From NCBI GenBank assembly GCA_029532415.1, contig JAQOTA010000023.1, forward strand, positions 1 to 64,000: a stretch of 64,000 nucleotides of DNA. Reading direction: 5' to 3'. The position numbers were made by a program, and so were the translations under genes. Numbering within the stretch: the first letter of the stretch is position 1; each line of letters starts with the position of its first letter. Source of the stretch: Marasmius tenuissimus. Taxonomy: Eukaryota; Basidiomycota; Agaricomycetes; Agaricales; Marasmiaceae. Below the pieces are notes generated by a model. That model saw nothing but the letters and a program-made list of their open reading frames with translations. It was not told where the DNA came from and made no database searches. Positions 20,675 to 32,139 of the stretch are shown piece by piece.

Positions 20675-21650
20675 GGTGGTGAGCAAAATTCGTGCTGGAC
20701 TCAGGCTGGCCACTGACAGCTTCCGTCAAGTGCAATCGATAATCTGACATAGTAGTGACGATCCGATATCCATGTAACAATAGCACCAAGCTAAAGAAGA
20801 ATATTTCCGCTTACAAGAAAGAAGCCGTCTACCTCTCCCTGTCCATGGTCAAGCTTCGTCGCTCGACGCCTAGCAGGACGGGGTTTCGTAGAGGCGAAGA
20901 GATGAAGTCCAAAATACCCTATCTCGATGTCCTTGAATTCGCGATGCAGTTGAAACGACTGAGAGGCGCGGTCCAATTGAAGAAAGGTTCCACTCGGAGG
21001 AGCGAAGTACCTTCTCGGTGGCTGGTCGATATTGCTGAGACGAACATGTCAAATTGACGGCGGCCGGTAGTCCAATCCTCCAACCTTTCTCCTCTTCACC
21101 GCTTGTCACGCTCACCGGGGGCAGACAGGACGCATAGTAATTGTCTCGGAGATATTCGAAGCGTCTGAATATGCCGTCCCCTTAAGCACGTTACACCACG
21201 GCGGCCTTGAGTGAGTGCATTTGACACGTACACTTATAAACATAGCTCAGGCACGATGGCAGGCCTCTCTAATTCAATTCTTCGGGAAGTAGGAAGTTGA
21301 ATCGCCACACGACAGAATAGACGCGAGTTGAAGGTACAAACCGTGCTTCTCTCCCATCATTGTTACCGATGTTTCCCCCATTTTTTGTCCAGTGCAACAA
21401 TTGATGTTCAGTTTAGCGAGTTTTAACCGTCGAATGTTATACTTTCGGTGGCCGATGGAAGTCGCGTGGCCGTCTCGTCGCACTCATGGGGTGTACCTTG
21501 ATGATCCGTCTCGTATTACCGGGTGCGGGACTTATACGGTGCTTGTTACATCGTTGCGGGTTTGCGTACATATATCTAGGGCGGCGAAAGTGGCGAGAAT
21601 CTCGTCAAGGGCGAGCCCAGCAAGACCCAACGATCCAAGACTAATCGACA
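20675..21650. other. Intergenic between the xylanases
   Basis: 3' flank of xylanase A and promoter of xylanase B. A TATATC at 21571-21576 lies 80 bp before the B start. ORFs here (20755-21057 +, 20870-21115 -) have no recognisable motif. Confidence 0.45.
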
Positions 21651-23675
21651 ATGTACCACCTTGTGTCGTTTGTTCTAGTCGCGATTCTCTCGCAACAAGC
21701 TCTGGCTGTACCCGTGTGGGGGCAGGTGAGTTATTCTATCTTGTACGGTAGTTGTACAACATTGACTGTTCTTTCTAGTGTATGTCGTCTCAGCTCGTTC
21801 GTGACTTTATTCATTGCATCTGAATATTCCACTTTCTTTCAGGCGGCGGGATTGGCTGGGGCGGTGGAGTGAGTATTTTTGAAGAATGCCCGTACTAGTA
21901 TACTGACCTATTCCGTGCTTTAGACCACTTGTAAGCTCATCTACTCTCCTGCAACAACTCAACCAACGCTAGTTGTTAGGCGACGCTGGTTCTACGTGTG
22001 TGAAACAGAACGACTACTATTCCCAGTGTCTACCTGGTGGGTCTGGCGGGTCTGGCGGCGGAGCTACGACATCGAGCCCCCCTCCGACAACGACAACTAG
22101 CCCGGGGGGTGGGAGTACTTCTGGCGGCCTGAACGATAAATTCGTTTCTCATGGGAAGAAGTTCTTCGTATGAAATCTTTGTATGATGAATAATCCTCAC
22201 TCGCTGATCGCTTCCAATTGCACGCAGGGAGCCATTGGCGATTCAGGTACCCTCAGCAACGCCCGTGAGTCTTGATCCACGTCCGCGTGGAAGAAACACT
22301 AACCGACCTCGTTGCAGAGAACACTAATATCCTGAAAGCCCAATTCGGTGCTGTTACACCCGAGAACTCTATGAAGGTATGACCTTTCGCGGCCTTCTCG
22401 TTCTGTTAACGGCTGACTCGAGTCAGTGGGATGCAACAGAACGTTAGTGCTTGCCTCACTCCGACGTCGACGTACAATCACTCAACCGACTGTTGTAGCG
22501 AACCGAGGACAATTCAACTACGGTGGCTCTGACACTCTTGTTAACTGGGCTGTTTCGAACAATAAGATGATCCGTGGCCACACCCTCGGTATGTATCCCG
22601 ATAATTTCTTCGTCAGACTCCCGTTCCTCACCATTCTCGCAGTCTGGCACTCTCAGCTCCCCGGATGGGTTAGCAGTATCACTGACAAGACCACTCTTGT
22701 AAGAATCATGGATGCCCCACCCTCACAATTTTGCTTACTGTCATCTTTGCAGACATCAGTCATTCAAACCCACATCTCCAACCTCGCCGGCAGATACAAG
22801 GGCAAACTCTATGGTGGGTCTAAGCATTGTATTTTGCGAAATTGTACTAAAGCTTCTCCTTTCCAGCTGTAAGGAGTTCATGCAAGGAGCCACGTACGAA
22901 GCTGACTACATGTTTCTTTTTCGGCCCGTAGTGGGATGTCGTCAAGTAGGTCTCGTCTCGAGTTTCGGGCCGGTCTTTTACTCACTGTCTGATATAGCGA
23001 GATTTTCAACGAAGACGGTTCCCTTCGTTCAAGCGTGTTCTCCAACGTTCTTGGCCAGGTAAAGTTGACTCGAATTCTTCGCCTAACCACTCTCCTCATT
23101 GCCATCATCGTCAGGACTTCGTGAGAATCGCCTTCCAAGCCGCCAAGCAAGCAGACCCAACCGCGAAGTTGTACATCAACGACTACAACCTCGACTCCAA
23201 CAATGCCAAAGTCCAAGGTCAGTAGACCTCGCTCCTCTCCCATACCAGACCTTGTTCATCCCCTGCTTTAGGTCTGGTCAGACTCGTGAATTCCGTCAAT
23301 GGTGCAGGCAAGATTATCGATGGTATCGGCACGCAGACACATTTGAGTGTAAGCCTATCATACGAATCGTTCACACCGTTGTGACTCAACTTCCTTTATG
23401 GCTAGGCTGGTGGCTCCAGCGGTGTCCAAGCCGCACTTACCGCACTGGCTGCGACTGGCTGCGAAGTCGCTATTACGGAACTGGATATTGCTTCAGCACC
23501 GTCCAATGACTACGTGAACGTTGTTAAGGCGTGTCTCAACACACCCGCCTGTGTGTCGATTACGGTCTGGGGAGTTGCCGACAAGGATTCCTGGAGGGCG
23601 AGCACCAATCCTCTCTTATTTGACAACAACTACCAACCAAAGCCCGCCTTCAACGCCATCATGGCTGCCCTGTAG
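21651..23675 (+). CDS. Endo-1,4-beta-xylanase, GH10, with N-terminal CBM1
   Basis: Seventeen exons sum to 1143 nt (380 aa): 21651-21725, 21779 (1 nt), 21843-21868, 21924-21930, 21980-22167, 22228-22264, 22318-22376, 22427-22442, 22499-22588, 22643-22698, 22753-22813, 22867-22868 (2 nt), 22932-22945, 22998-23058, 23115-23217, 23272-23348, 23406-23675. All exon lengths equal those of gene A except exons 4 and 5. A signal peptide ([19 protein letters not shown]) is followed by a complete cellulose-binding CBM1: [32 protein letters not shown] Gly/Ser/Thr/Pro linker leads to the GH10 barrel with WDVVNEIFNEDG (acid/base) and AITELDIA (nucleophile). Secreted xylan-degrading enzyme held on cellulose by the CBM. 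Tandem paralogue of the gene at 18742. Confidence 0.93.
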
Positions 23676-24156
23676 AGTTCAGGAGGTGAGCACGATTCGC
23701 CATTGCGTAGATCTCTTGAGTCTATCATTGAGGATTCCTTTTGAGGGCAGATGGGTTAAAGTTGTTCGTTAGTTGTTCGTTAGTAGGTGTAGGCTACCCA
23801 TACGCGTGTACTAGTTCGACCTGCTCCAACACTATACCATGATAAGCAGAAGATAAAGAGCTTGTTTGGCTTGCTCACAGATACCATGTGAACTGATACG
23901 TCGATGTACGCTCTTCCACCACGCTTTACTGAACTGTAACCTTCAGCGACATGTTTGAATACTGAGCTTATTGGACGTTTTGGATCACCTGCGCAACATC
24001 TGCTTTCTATAGTTAGCATTGAGCAAAGGCGAGCGTCGTGCGAAGTACCATCGGCATGGGACATTGGTACGTATAAAAAGCAGCCAGTTTTGGGCAAAAG
24101 AGAATACATCAAATATCCATAGCTTTGTCTCTTCTCTCATTCTTCAGCGAACAATA
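23676..24156. other. Intergenic
   Basis: 3' side of xylanase B and promoter of the metallothionein. The pentamer GTTGTTCGTTA is locally repeated at 23761-23782. No gene is seen apart from the TATA box at 24072. Confidence 0.45.
24072..24078 (+). promoter_or_regulatory. TATA box of the metallothionein gene
   Basis: TATAAAA, 85 bp upstream of the metallothionein ATG at 24157. It is the strongest TATA match in this part of the window, as expected for an inducible gene. Confidence 0.5.
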
Positions 24157-24383
24157 ATGCAAACTGTTCGTGCTCTCATCTGCTTCGCGACGTTCATGAC
24201 TGACATTATTCATCCTCATTAGGTCACCTCCATCCCCGTCAACAATGCATGTGGCTCTCAGACTTGCAGCTGCACCAACAAGTAAGTCGTTGATCTCGAC
24301 CCCTCGGTTCTCTTCCTGACCTTTTTGGTCCTGCTACTAGCTGTGCTTGCAAGCCAGGAGAGTGTGCATGTGGATCGAAGTAG
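24157..24383 (+). CDS. Small 7-cysteine metallothionein
   Basis: Three exons (24157-24165, 24223-24281, 24341-24383) total 111 nt and encode 36 aa. Exon 1 encodes only MQT. The introns are 57 and 59 nt, the first with a GACTGAC branch region. The protein begins MQTVTSIPVNN. Seven Cys follow in the order C-x3-C-x-C-x3-C-x-C-x4-C-x-C (ACGSQTCSC, then NNCACKPGECACGSK). This is close to the single-domain fungal copper metallothionein pattern, which chelates Cu(I) in the cytosol. It lacks aromatic residues. A strong TATA box lies 85 bp upstream. It sits just downstream of the xylanases, with no obvious functional link. Confidence 0.85.
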
Positions 24384-24593
24384 TTCTTGCAAACCCATCC
24401 CCTACGGACTCGAAGTTGACTGCCACCTATGATTGTGTTTGTATTCCGAAACTGTACCAAATAAACCATATGATTACATTGCGTCCACACGAGTGAAAGT
24501 GAGTGGGGACTCTAAAGCTGTCTGCTGGAGGTCACCTCTGATGAGATTGCAAACACAACGAAGATACCGAGGTCTTCATGTCCATAGATAGCG

Positions 24594-25280
24594 CTATCGG
24601 GAGGTATCCAGACAGTCTTCGAGTGTCTTCACTAGCGCCGGATTTTCGAGAGCCGCTGCAACTCTCTCCTTGTCATTGAGTTGCTTGTTCACTTAGAGTA
24701 TCGTCATACTGATGCTCTACCAGAGCAACCTTTGGCCGCACGCACCTGTGTTTTCACTCTGATGGGAACCAGGTTGGACGAAAATATCGACTTTGAAACG
24801 ATTGGGTAGACTTCGTAACAACCTAACACGGATCGAGAGACCTATGTTTGGATCGTCTTGAGGGAAGGCTCATAGATAGACACTAAGAGGCGCACCGATC
24901 AGAGTAGACATCCCACAATGCGGTACTGTGGGCGTGAATTCTATCGTAACGAAGTTGCCCGATATTCGGCATTGGGGAGCAGATACAACACGAAGTTCCT
25001 CAAGGTTGACACCTGGATGTTCTGGATCCTTAATATAGCGTATAAGCTCTTGAGAAGATACCGGTGAGAATGCATGAAGAAACGTGGACCGGAACGAAGG
25101 CGTACCGAATATCTCGTCCCTGTCTATCGGCTCTACATCATCGTCGTCTAGAGCGGTGTCGTCAGAAAGCTGGTCGTCGTCTTGCAGCCACAGTAAATTT
25201 GGATCCGCAGTGTGTTGTCTAGCAGAGGGCTTTGTAGAAGTCCTAAACACCGTGGGGTTCGGGTTGAAAATTTCGGTCAT
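24594..25280 (-). CDS. CIA2: CIA2/MIP18 family cytosolic Fe-S assembly protein
   Basis: Three exons (24896-25280, 24746-24841, 24594-24691) give 192 aa. The protein begins [12 protein letters not shown]. An acidic insert precedes [10 protein letters not shown], then [20 protein letters not shown]. The core [17 protein letters not shown] signature (here [20 protein letters not shown]) includes the reactive Cys. [40 protein letters not shown] and [15 protein letters not shown] complete the MIP18/DUF59 fold. The yeast and human members join Mms19 and Cia1 to insert Fe-S clusters into nuclear and cytosolic apoproteins. Upstream GTG-started reading does not extend the gene; the ATG at 25280 fits the family. 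Confidence 0.92.
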
Positions 25281-25536
25281 TGGGATGAGCGGAGATGGTG
25301 GTGGGGTGAAGTTGAGTGGTAGAGATAAGATAAGATTGACTTCTGTCACAAAATCATGGAGCTCGTGATTTGCTGTGATTTGTGACGTACGTGACTCTTA
25401 CCCTTTCCATCAGCATCTCCGGAAGACTGTTCTTCGAGTTCATTCCACTTTCGTTCCGTCTTCCGATACGAAGACAGAGTTGCCCAGTCTATTTCAACCA
25501 CAGCTAACTCACTGAAGACTGCACGACTCGAGATAA
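25281..25536. promoter_or_regulatory. Bidirectional intergenic region, CIA2 / DCN1
   Basis: 256 bp separate the two divergent start codons, so both promoters must lie here. No TATA box is evident in either direction, as for many housekeeping pairs. Confidence 0.5.
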
Positions 25537-27500
25537 ATGGCCCCGAAGGTACTTCTGATTCATCTGGGTTACTCTTACTGGCCGTATTGATCGTCCGTTG
25601 AAGAGAAAACGCGACGACGAGCCAGCGGAGGCCGCAACAACTTCAACAACGCGAGCGACTCGACGCTCCAACCGCAACGCTACCAAAACTAATGAAGATA
25701 CAGCGATAGAGGCCTCAAACTCCAGTTCCGCATCTGCTAAGACGAGAACTAAGAAAGTCAATACGTTCGTGTCCAGGTTACTCAGCTTCCGAATTTGCAT
25801 CTCACCTTACTCGTGTTCTTGCTTCAGGTCCAGGAAAACGCCGCCCAATAATGAGGATGTTTGTATTGCCATCCGCACCGTATCTCCATTGTTGTTCATT
25901 TCGCGGCATCTTCACCCTCGTTTTAGGAAGAGACGGTGCCCGCGAAGAAGAAAACAAAGACCACAGCAAAGGGCAAAGCGGCTGGAAAAGGGATTGCAAA
26001 GAAGAACTCGTGAGTCATCCTTCTGTTACCACTTCTTCGTGAACTATTCTCAGTTGATGTTCTCATTCGCGAACCTATCATCTCCTACGTCCCGAAATCT
26101 TCGTGCATACCAATATCCCTCTCTTCCACACAGTCGCGATGTAAGTGACATACCTTGAACTCGAAAATTGCTAAATATGGACGTTTCCCACGTGGTCGCT
26201 GTCAATCTCAGGACAACCTCGACGAGTGAGTTCACCTCATTTCACCACTGTGCTCCACATCAACCCTTCCTATTGCCAAGGTGTTGGTCTGTGGATGCAC
26301 ACACATGCACCTGTTGTTTTCTCTCTGCTGTTTTTCTGATGAACGCAACAGTGAAAGCGAGGACAAGCAGTCTGAGTCCACCACGACACGAAAGGTGAGT
26401 CTATCAGTCTGTCACCAAGAGTAACGCAGGGCACTCATTTTCTCACTATGTGGTACGCAGCCCAATGGGAACAAAGCCACAACAAGCCCTTCGGTCACCA
26501 AGCCAGACCCTTATACCCCGGAGAGGGCACTGACCCTATTCAGCAAGTACGCGGATGAAACCGAACCGGAGGTCATTGGACCTGAAGGATTAGAGAAGCT
26601 ATGTAACGATGGAGACATATCTATGGAAGGCGTGTTACCGCTGCTACTGGCCTGGCAGATGGACGGAAAGGAGATGGGCAGATTCTCAAAGGCCGAGTGG
26701 GTGAAGGGAACTAGCGATTTGAAGTGCGTTCTCGACATCCTTTCATTACGTGGTCGCTGTTAATTGTTTCACCCAGGATATCGTCACCGCAAGTTCTTCG
26801 GCAAGCCCTGACGGACCTAGAAGATCTCTTAATCGTCGACAAGCCTCCGTTGAAGCCATCAAAGAATGAGCCCTACAATCGAACGCTGTATTGGACCTAT
26901 GCCAAGGACAAGAAAGCAGCCTTCCACCAGTTTTATACCTTCTGCTTCACCCTTGCAAAATCTGAGTACGTGCCCGTCATGCAACCCGTTCGGCCTCATC
27001 TCATGTTGCTCGTGCGTAGGCAATCCCGCAATATTGACATAGAGGTATGGATCGGGAACTGAGTTTCAGTCTCGCCAACTTGACCTTTGTGTGCATAGAT
27101 TGTCGCCGCGCTGTGGTCGGTTTTGTTACCTCCTAAATTCCCGATCATGACCGAAGTTATCTCGTTCATCAACGTGAGTCACTTCGGAAGGGGATCTCAT
27201 TGGACAATATGTGACTCCGGCATACAGGAAAAGGGCAACTATAAGTCGGCCAACAAGGACTTGTGGATTATGGTGGGTGCGGGCGCAGTGGACAAGTGTT
27301 GCAAAAGGCTGATGTCCTACTGCAGATGCTTGAGTTCTGTGAGTCGGTGAAACCAACGTTGGAGGACTACGACGGGAACGGTGGGGTAAGTTCTCCAGTC
27401 CTGAAGTCCCCAACTTACCTCTAATTCACCCTCCAAGGCTTGGCCAACCCTGTTGGACGACTTTGTGGAAGCCAAGAAGAATCAAAATCCTGTTCCGTAG
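25537..27500 (+). CDS. DCN1: DCN1-like cullin neddylation E3 cofactor
   Basis: Fourteen exons (25537-25548, 25604-25764, 25828-25858, 25927-26009, 26134-26140, 26212-26225, 26352-26394, 26461-26723, 26777-26965, 27020-27044, 27099-27173, 27228-27272, 27326-27385, 27438-27500) sum to 356 aa. The N-terminal third is basic and low in complexity (MAPKRKRDDEP, PAKKKTKTTAKGKAAGKG), like DCUN1D5. The PONY domain covers the rest: ERALTLFSKYADETEPEVIG, LLAWQMDGKEMGRFSKAEWV, FHQFYTFCFTLAK, WPTLLDDFVEA. It binds cullin WHB domains and acetylated Ubc12/UBE2M to promote Nedd8 transfer. One exon is 7 nt and another 14 nt. Confidence 0.88.
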
Positions 27501-27828
27501 TTACTGGTGCTGCAATGGTAGAAACACAGAAAACACTGTCTGATCGCGCTACCTGGCCCGTCATCGTAAGTCGAAAATCGAGGGCACGCAAGCAATATAA
27601 CAAGCCCCGTTCGTTGAGATCTTGTTCTCGATGTCTCAGACGACAACAGCAGCGCAGGACCGACGCCTCCCCCCGACCCCCGCAATGCCCCTGTGTGGGC
27701 CACCATGCCACGGCGCGACTCTATTCAAGGCGCCCACAAGACGACGTCAATTGATCGCGAGGAGAAACAGCTCCCTTCCTCCTTGTATATAAGCATGTAG
27801 CGTTGGCCTTCCATGGACTTCATCCACC
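27501..27828. other. Intergenic / P450 promoter
   Basis: The 3' end of DCN1 and the promoter of the next P450. TATATAA at 27786-27792 lies about 40 bp before the P450 ATG. No gene is seen. Confidence 0.45.
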
Positions 27829-29858
27829 ATGCTGAACAACTACCTCGCGCGTATTTCTACACCAAGCCTCCTTCTCCTTGCTCCGTTGATCTTGGCCGTG
27901 GCGGGCCTGTTCTTCTACTGGCGTGAACAGAAGAACCCTCGTCACTATCCCCCAGGCCCAAAACCTCAACTGTTATCTGGCAATCTCAACGACGTTCCCA
28001 ACTACAAACCATGGAGGACTTACGCCGATTGGAGTAAACTTTACGGTGAGTTGACCAAAGTCAATCCCAGCGCCCACTGACGACGCGTCTGGCGTAGGTC
28101 CTCTCGTCCATTTCAGGATCTACAATATGCATTTTGTGGTTGTCAATTCACGAGAGCTTGCGCACGCCATGTTTGAACGTCGCTCGCGGATCTACTCCGA
28201 CCGCCCCTACGTCCCCATGCTGGATCTGTGCGTACATCTCTCCGCAGAATTACTTCCTACAGACTCAAACTGAAAATCATTCTTCCACGTTCTAAGTCTC
28301 GGGTGGTTCCACGTCAATGCTGGTGCGTCATTTGCCTCCGTATGACATGTATCCGATCAACTTATTGTTCTTTCCTGCACGGACAGGCTTCATGAGGTAC
28401 GGTGACGAGTGGCGGAGACATCGTCGACTGTTTCAAGAAGGGTTTCGACGCGAGTCTGCTCGTGATTACCTCGGACTTCAGGCTGACAAGGTCGGAGAGT
28501 TTGTGACCAACCTTCGCAAGGACCCTGAGCAGTTCATGGGTCATATTCGGACGTATGTTCTTTGTCTTCCCATTCCGGATCTCAGTATTGACTGGCCCCA
28601 TAGCCTCTCAGCGGCTGTCATCATGGGGAGCTTGTACGGCCACGACGTCTCGTCTATGAGCGACCCCTTCGTGAGCCTTGCCGAAAATGCAGCGGCCACC
28701 CTTGCGCACGCTCAATCACCTGTCGCCACACTCGTCAATCTCTTCCCCTTCCTCCGACATCTTCCACTCTCGCTACCCGTCTTTGCTTTCCAGAGGCTCG
28801 CGAATCAAAGCCACAAGTTTCTTGACGAGATGCTGAATGTGCCTTACAGTTTCGTCAAGGAGAATATGGTCAGTCCTCTCACTGCCTCAGATGTGTCGGT
28901 GGGCTAACTCCCGCACAGAAATCTGAAACGGCAAAGCCTTCCATTCTCGCCAAATTCCTCGAAAAGCACGCCGGCAATGCGGAAGATCCTGAGCAGGAGC
29001 ATGTGTTCAAGTGTGTATCCGCTTCAGCATACATTGCAGGATCAGATACGGTACGTCTTCTCATTGAGTGCGCATAGTTACGGACACTCATCACGCTATG
29101 GCAGACCGTCTCAGTTTTAGGCACCTTCTTCTTGGCTATGTCGCTCTACCCGGAGGTCCAGAGGAAGGCCCGAAAGGAGGTTGATGCCATCATTGGAAAG
29201 AATACGACCCCGAATATCGAGGATCGTCCGAGGCTGCCCTACCTTGAGGCTGTCTTTAGAGAGACTCTGAGGTGGTCTCCCGTCGCACCGGTGGGCGTCT
29301 TCAAGGCTGCGTCTGCAGACGATGTTGTTGAGGGATACGTGATTCCGAAAGGGACAACGATCATTGGGAATATTTGGTGAGGTGCAATATATGACTTCTA
29401 AAGGCGATGATCTCATCGTGATTTTCACCCAACAACCCAACAGGGCGATGACCCGAGACGAGACCATGTACCCAGATCCCGAGAGCTTCAAACCTGAAAG
29501 GTTCCTGAACGACGATGGAACTTGTAATGAGGACGATGTCTCTATTGCCTTTGGATTCGGAAGGAGGTATGTATTGTCAGCCTCGTCTCCGCGTCTCCCC
29601 TTGACGATATTTCATAGGATCTGTCCCGGTCGTCACATGGCCTCTGCAACCCTCTGGATGGCTATGACATCCGTCTTATCTTCGTTTGAAATCGGGGAAG
29701 GAAAAGACCTCTCCGGGAATGAAATTGATATAGACGCTGTGTTTTCAGATGGAATCATAAGGTTAGTAACGCATGCTTCGCCTCCCTCATTGAAGTGCTC
29801 AATCCTCGGTTTCAGTTATTGCCAGCCATTCAAGGCACCTATCACTCAGCGAACGTGA
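27829..29858 (+). CDS. Cytochrome P450, OrdA/CYP64-clan type
   Basis: A multi-exon gene. The N-terminal membrane anchor (LLLLAPLILAVAGLFFYW) is followed by a proline hinge HYPPGPKPQLLSGNL. The exon junctions used include G|PLVHFRIYNMHF and LLGWFHVNAGFMRYGDEWRR. The I-helix is SAYIAGSDTTVS, the ExxR motif is in EAVFRETLRWSPV, the PERF region is FKPERFLNDDGT, and the heme loop FGFGRRICPGRHMA carries the Cys ligand. The gene ends in PFKAPITQRT. This layout matches the basidiomycete P450s often labelled O-methylsterigmatocystin oxidoreductase-like. It is an ER-bound monooxygenase; the substrate is unknown, and no secondary-metabolite core enzyme is nearby. Confidence 0.88.
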
Positions 29859-30183
29859 AGATGTTCCTCGTCCCTAACTATTAAGATGACGCTATGCATT
29901 CCGACAGTTGATTTTCCTTAAAACTCCCCTTTCACCTGGGCCATTCGTGGGCAGTGTTGTATTGTTAGCTCTATTAAGTATTCACGTCATGTATTCACTA
30001 CATCGAGAGCCCAATCTCATTTGTATCGACCGTTTGAACACAACTGCAAGTTTGTTTGAACCATAGACTGAGGTTAAAGAGCTTCAACAAACAACGCGGC
30101 GCGCGACTCCGGCGTATTAGCATCCTTCACACTAGATCACAGCCACTGACGCGCTCTTTGACAACGACACCCAGCACCAGAAA
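29859..30183. other. Intergenic
   Basis: 3' flank of the P450 and 5' flank of HAT1. Nothing distinctive is seen. Confidence 0.45.
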
Positions 30184-32023
30184 ATGGCAGACAGAAATGA
30201 GTGGACGACAAGCTCAACAGAGTCTCTGTTTCTTTCTATGGGCACGTAGTAATCTTTCACCTCGTTAAATTTCTTTCAATGTTGACCTTGTTTCCAGTCC
30301 GTGCCCAGGAAGACAAGAAGGCACTAGCCGAAGACGAGAGCTACGAAAACTTCAGCCCGACTTTCACTTATCCCGTGCGTCGTAACCTGGGCCACACTAC
30401 TTGCAAGCAAAACTCAATAGCTCATATTCATTGCATAGATTTATGGAGAAGAGGAAACTATATATGGGTATAGCGGGTTGAGAATTGACGTGCGTCTCCT
30501 TTCTTTCAACCTCCCCACAGTTCTGACGGTTTCCTACAGCTAAAATTCACGTCCGGTTCACTTATCAACTATCTTTCGGTGAAATGGGATGAAAAGCTCA
30601 AAGCGAAGACAGTGGATAACGTTGAACAATCGCTTCTCGAGTTCCTGCCGCCTGGTGCGTCTTCAAAGACGGTATTCCCGTGCCAAATGTGCGCTCGAAC
30701 TCATTGTTGCTTCAGATATCGAGAGAGAGGAAGAGGTCTTCAACAAACGCGTCGAAGAAGACGCACTCAACTTCAAACCACTCGGAGAACTCGTTCACTC
30801 CTACACCCGACCGTCACCTCGATCCAAAGGAAAAGGAAAACTTAAGCTCGAAGGAAACGTCATCAACCCCGAGAGTGAAGATGCTGTTGTTTACGAGGTG
30901 TACCATGTCAGTCCAGCCCCAGTCGCCCCTCGCTCCCATCTCACACCATTGTAGGCACGACGGGATACACCTGGTTTCTGGGACTATCACCGACGAATGC
31001 AAATATTCGTCCCCTTGTATATTGAAGCAGGGTCGTATATTCAAGAAGACGAGGACGCTTGGGACTTTTTCGTTCTGTATGTTATCCGACAGAATTACAG
31101 TCAGTGCTCGTTGCTGACATTTACTCCCAGATACGAAAAGCGGAAGCGCGTCGGTTCACCTCAAAAATCAACATACCACTTCATGGGCTACTCTTCTCTC
31201 TACAACTTCTACTATTATCCCGAAAAGACGCGACTCAGACTGAGGTATTGCTCAATTTAATGCCTACCTATGAACTCGCTTTTAACGCTCTATTCCAGTC
31301 AATTCGTCATTATACAACCATATCAGCGCGCTAGCCATGGATGTACGTGCATTTGTGATCATTGTTCAAGCCCTTTCTAAAATTGAGAGATTCATAACAG
31401 CCGAACTGTACAGAGCAATATATAACTACACCCTGGCACAGCCTAATATTGGGGAACTTACAGTGGAAGACCCGGCAGAGGCCTTTGAAGATCTAAGAGA
31501 CAAGAACGACCTGAAAATGCTTCTCTCAGATGAGCAATTTATGAAGGAGGCATTTGGTGACGATGCCGTTTCTCACGGGGGAGGCAGGGTTGGAAAGGTG
31601 GGAAGAGCTACCAGGCCGAAGAAGGGGAAGATAGGGCCCCCGGTTGAGAGAGGGTGGGCGGAGAAATGGAGGCTCAAGCTTAAGATTGCTGGGGTGAGTA
31701 CACTGCCGGTTCGAGTTTGGGGCCACACGAGTTGACAAAATCCATAGCGACAATTCTCGCGCCTTATTGAAATGCTCATACAAATGCATCTCGACCCCTT
31801 GGATGAACGAGCTGTGAAAGCATACCGGTTACAAGTGAAGGAACGACTGTACCGATTCAATTTCGTTCGTCCTGTTTCCATTTGACCGGGATACCCGCTG
31901 ACTTGTTTGCACCATCAGGAGGCTCTCATGCAAATCGAAAAGGAGGAGCGTATGGAACACCTGCAACAGACTTTTCAGAACGTGGAAGACGACTACCGAC
32001 GTATACTGGAGTTAGTAAGATGA
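30184..32023 (+). CDS. HAT1: Histone acetyltransferase type B catalytic subunit
   Basis: The protein starts MADRNEWTTSSTESLFLSM. It continues VRAQEDKKALAEDESYENFS, PTFTY, IYGEEETIYGYSGLRIDL, FTSGSLINYLSVKWDEKLK, and YEVYHARRDTPGFWDYHRRM. The GNAT core follows, with YHFMGYSSLYNFYYYPEKTR, LRLSQFVIIQPYQR and a SELYRAIYNYTLAQPNIGEL substrate-side segment. A C-terminal helical region (MQIEKEERMEHLQQTFQNVE) ends at TGA 32021-32023. HAT1 with its Rbap46/48 partner acetylates new histone H4 at K5/K12. The first intron only restores the frame if its donor is GC (ATGG|GCACGT). Convergent with RPC9, 116 bp apart. Confidence 0.88.
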
Positions 32024-32139
32024 TATGTATCAAGCAACGTTTTCCTGGACTTTACTTGCTATCGATATTTGATTTGACTTATGAATACAGTATCAATTAC
32101 GACAAATGAAATGTAAGAGGTATAGTGCTACATTTCTGC

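Noticed and set aside
27829..29858. A secondary-metabolite gene cluster around the three P450s
   Set aside because: The P450s are separated by housekeeping genes, and no polyketide, peptide or terpene synthase is present.
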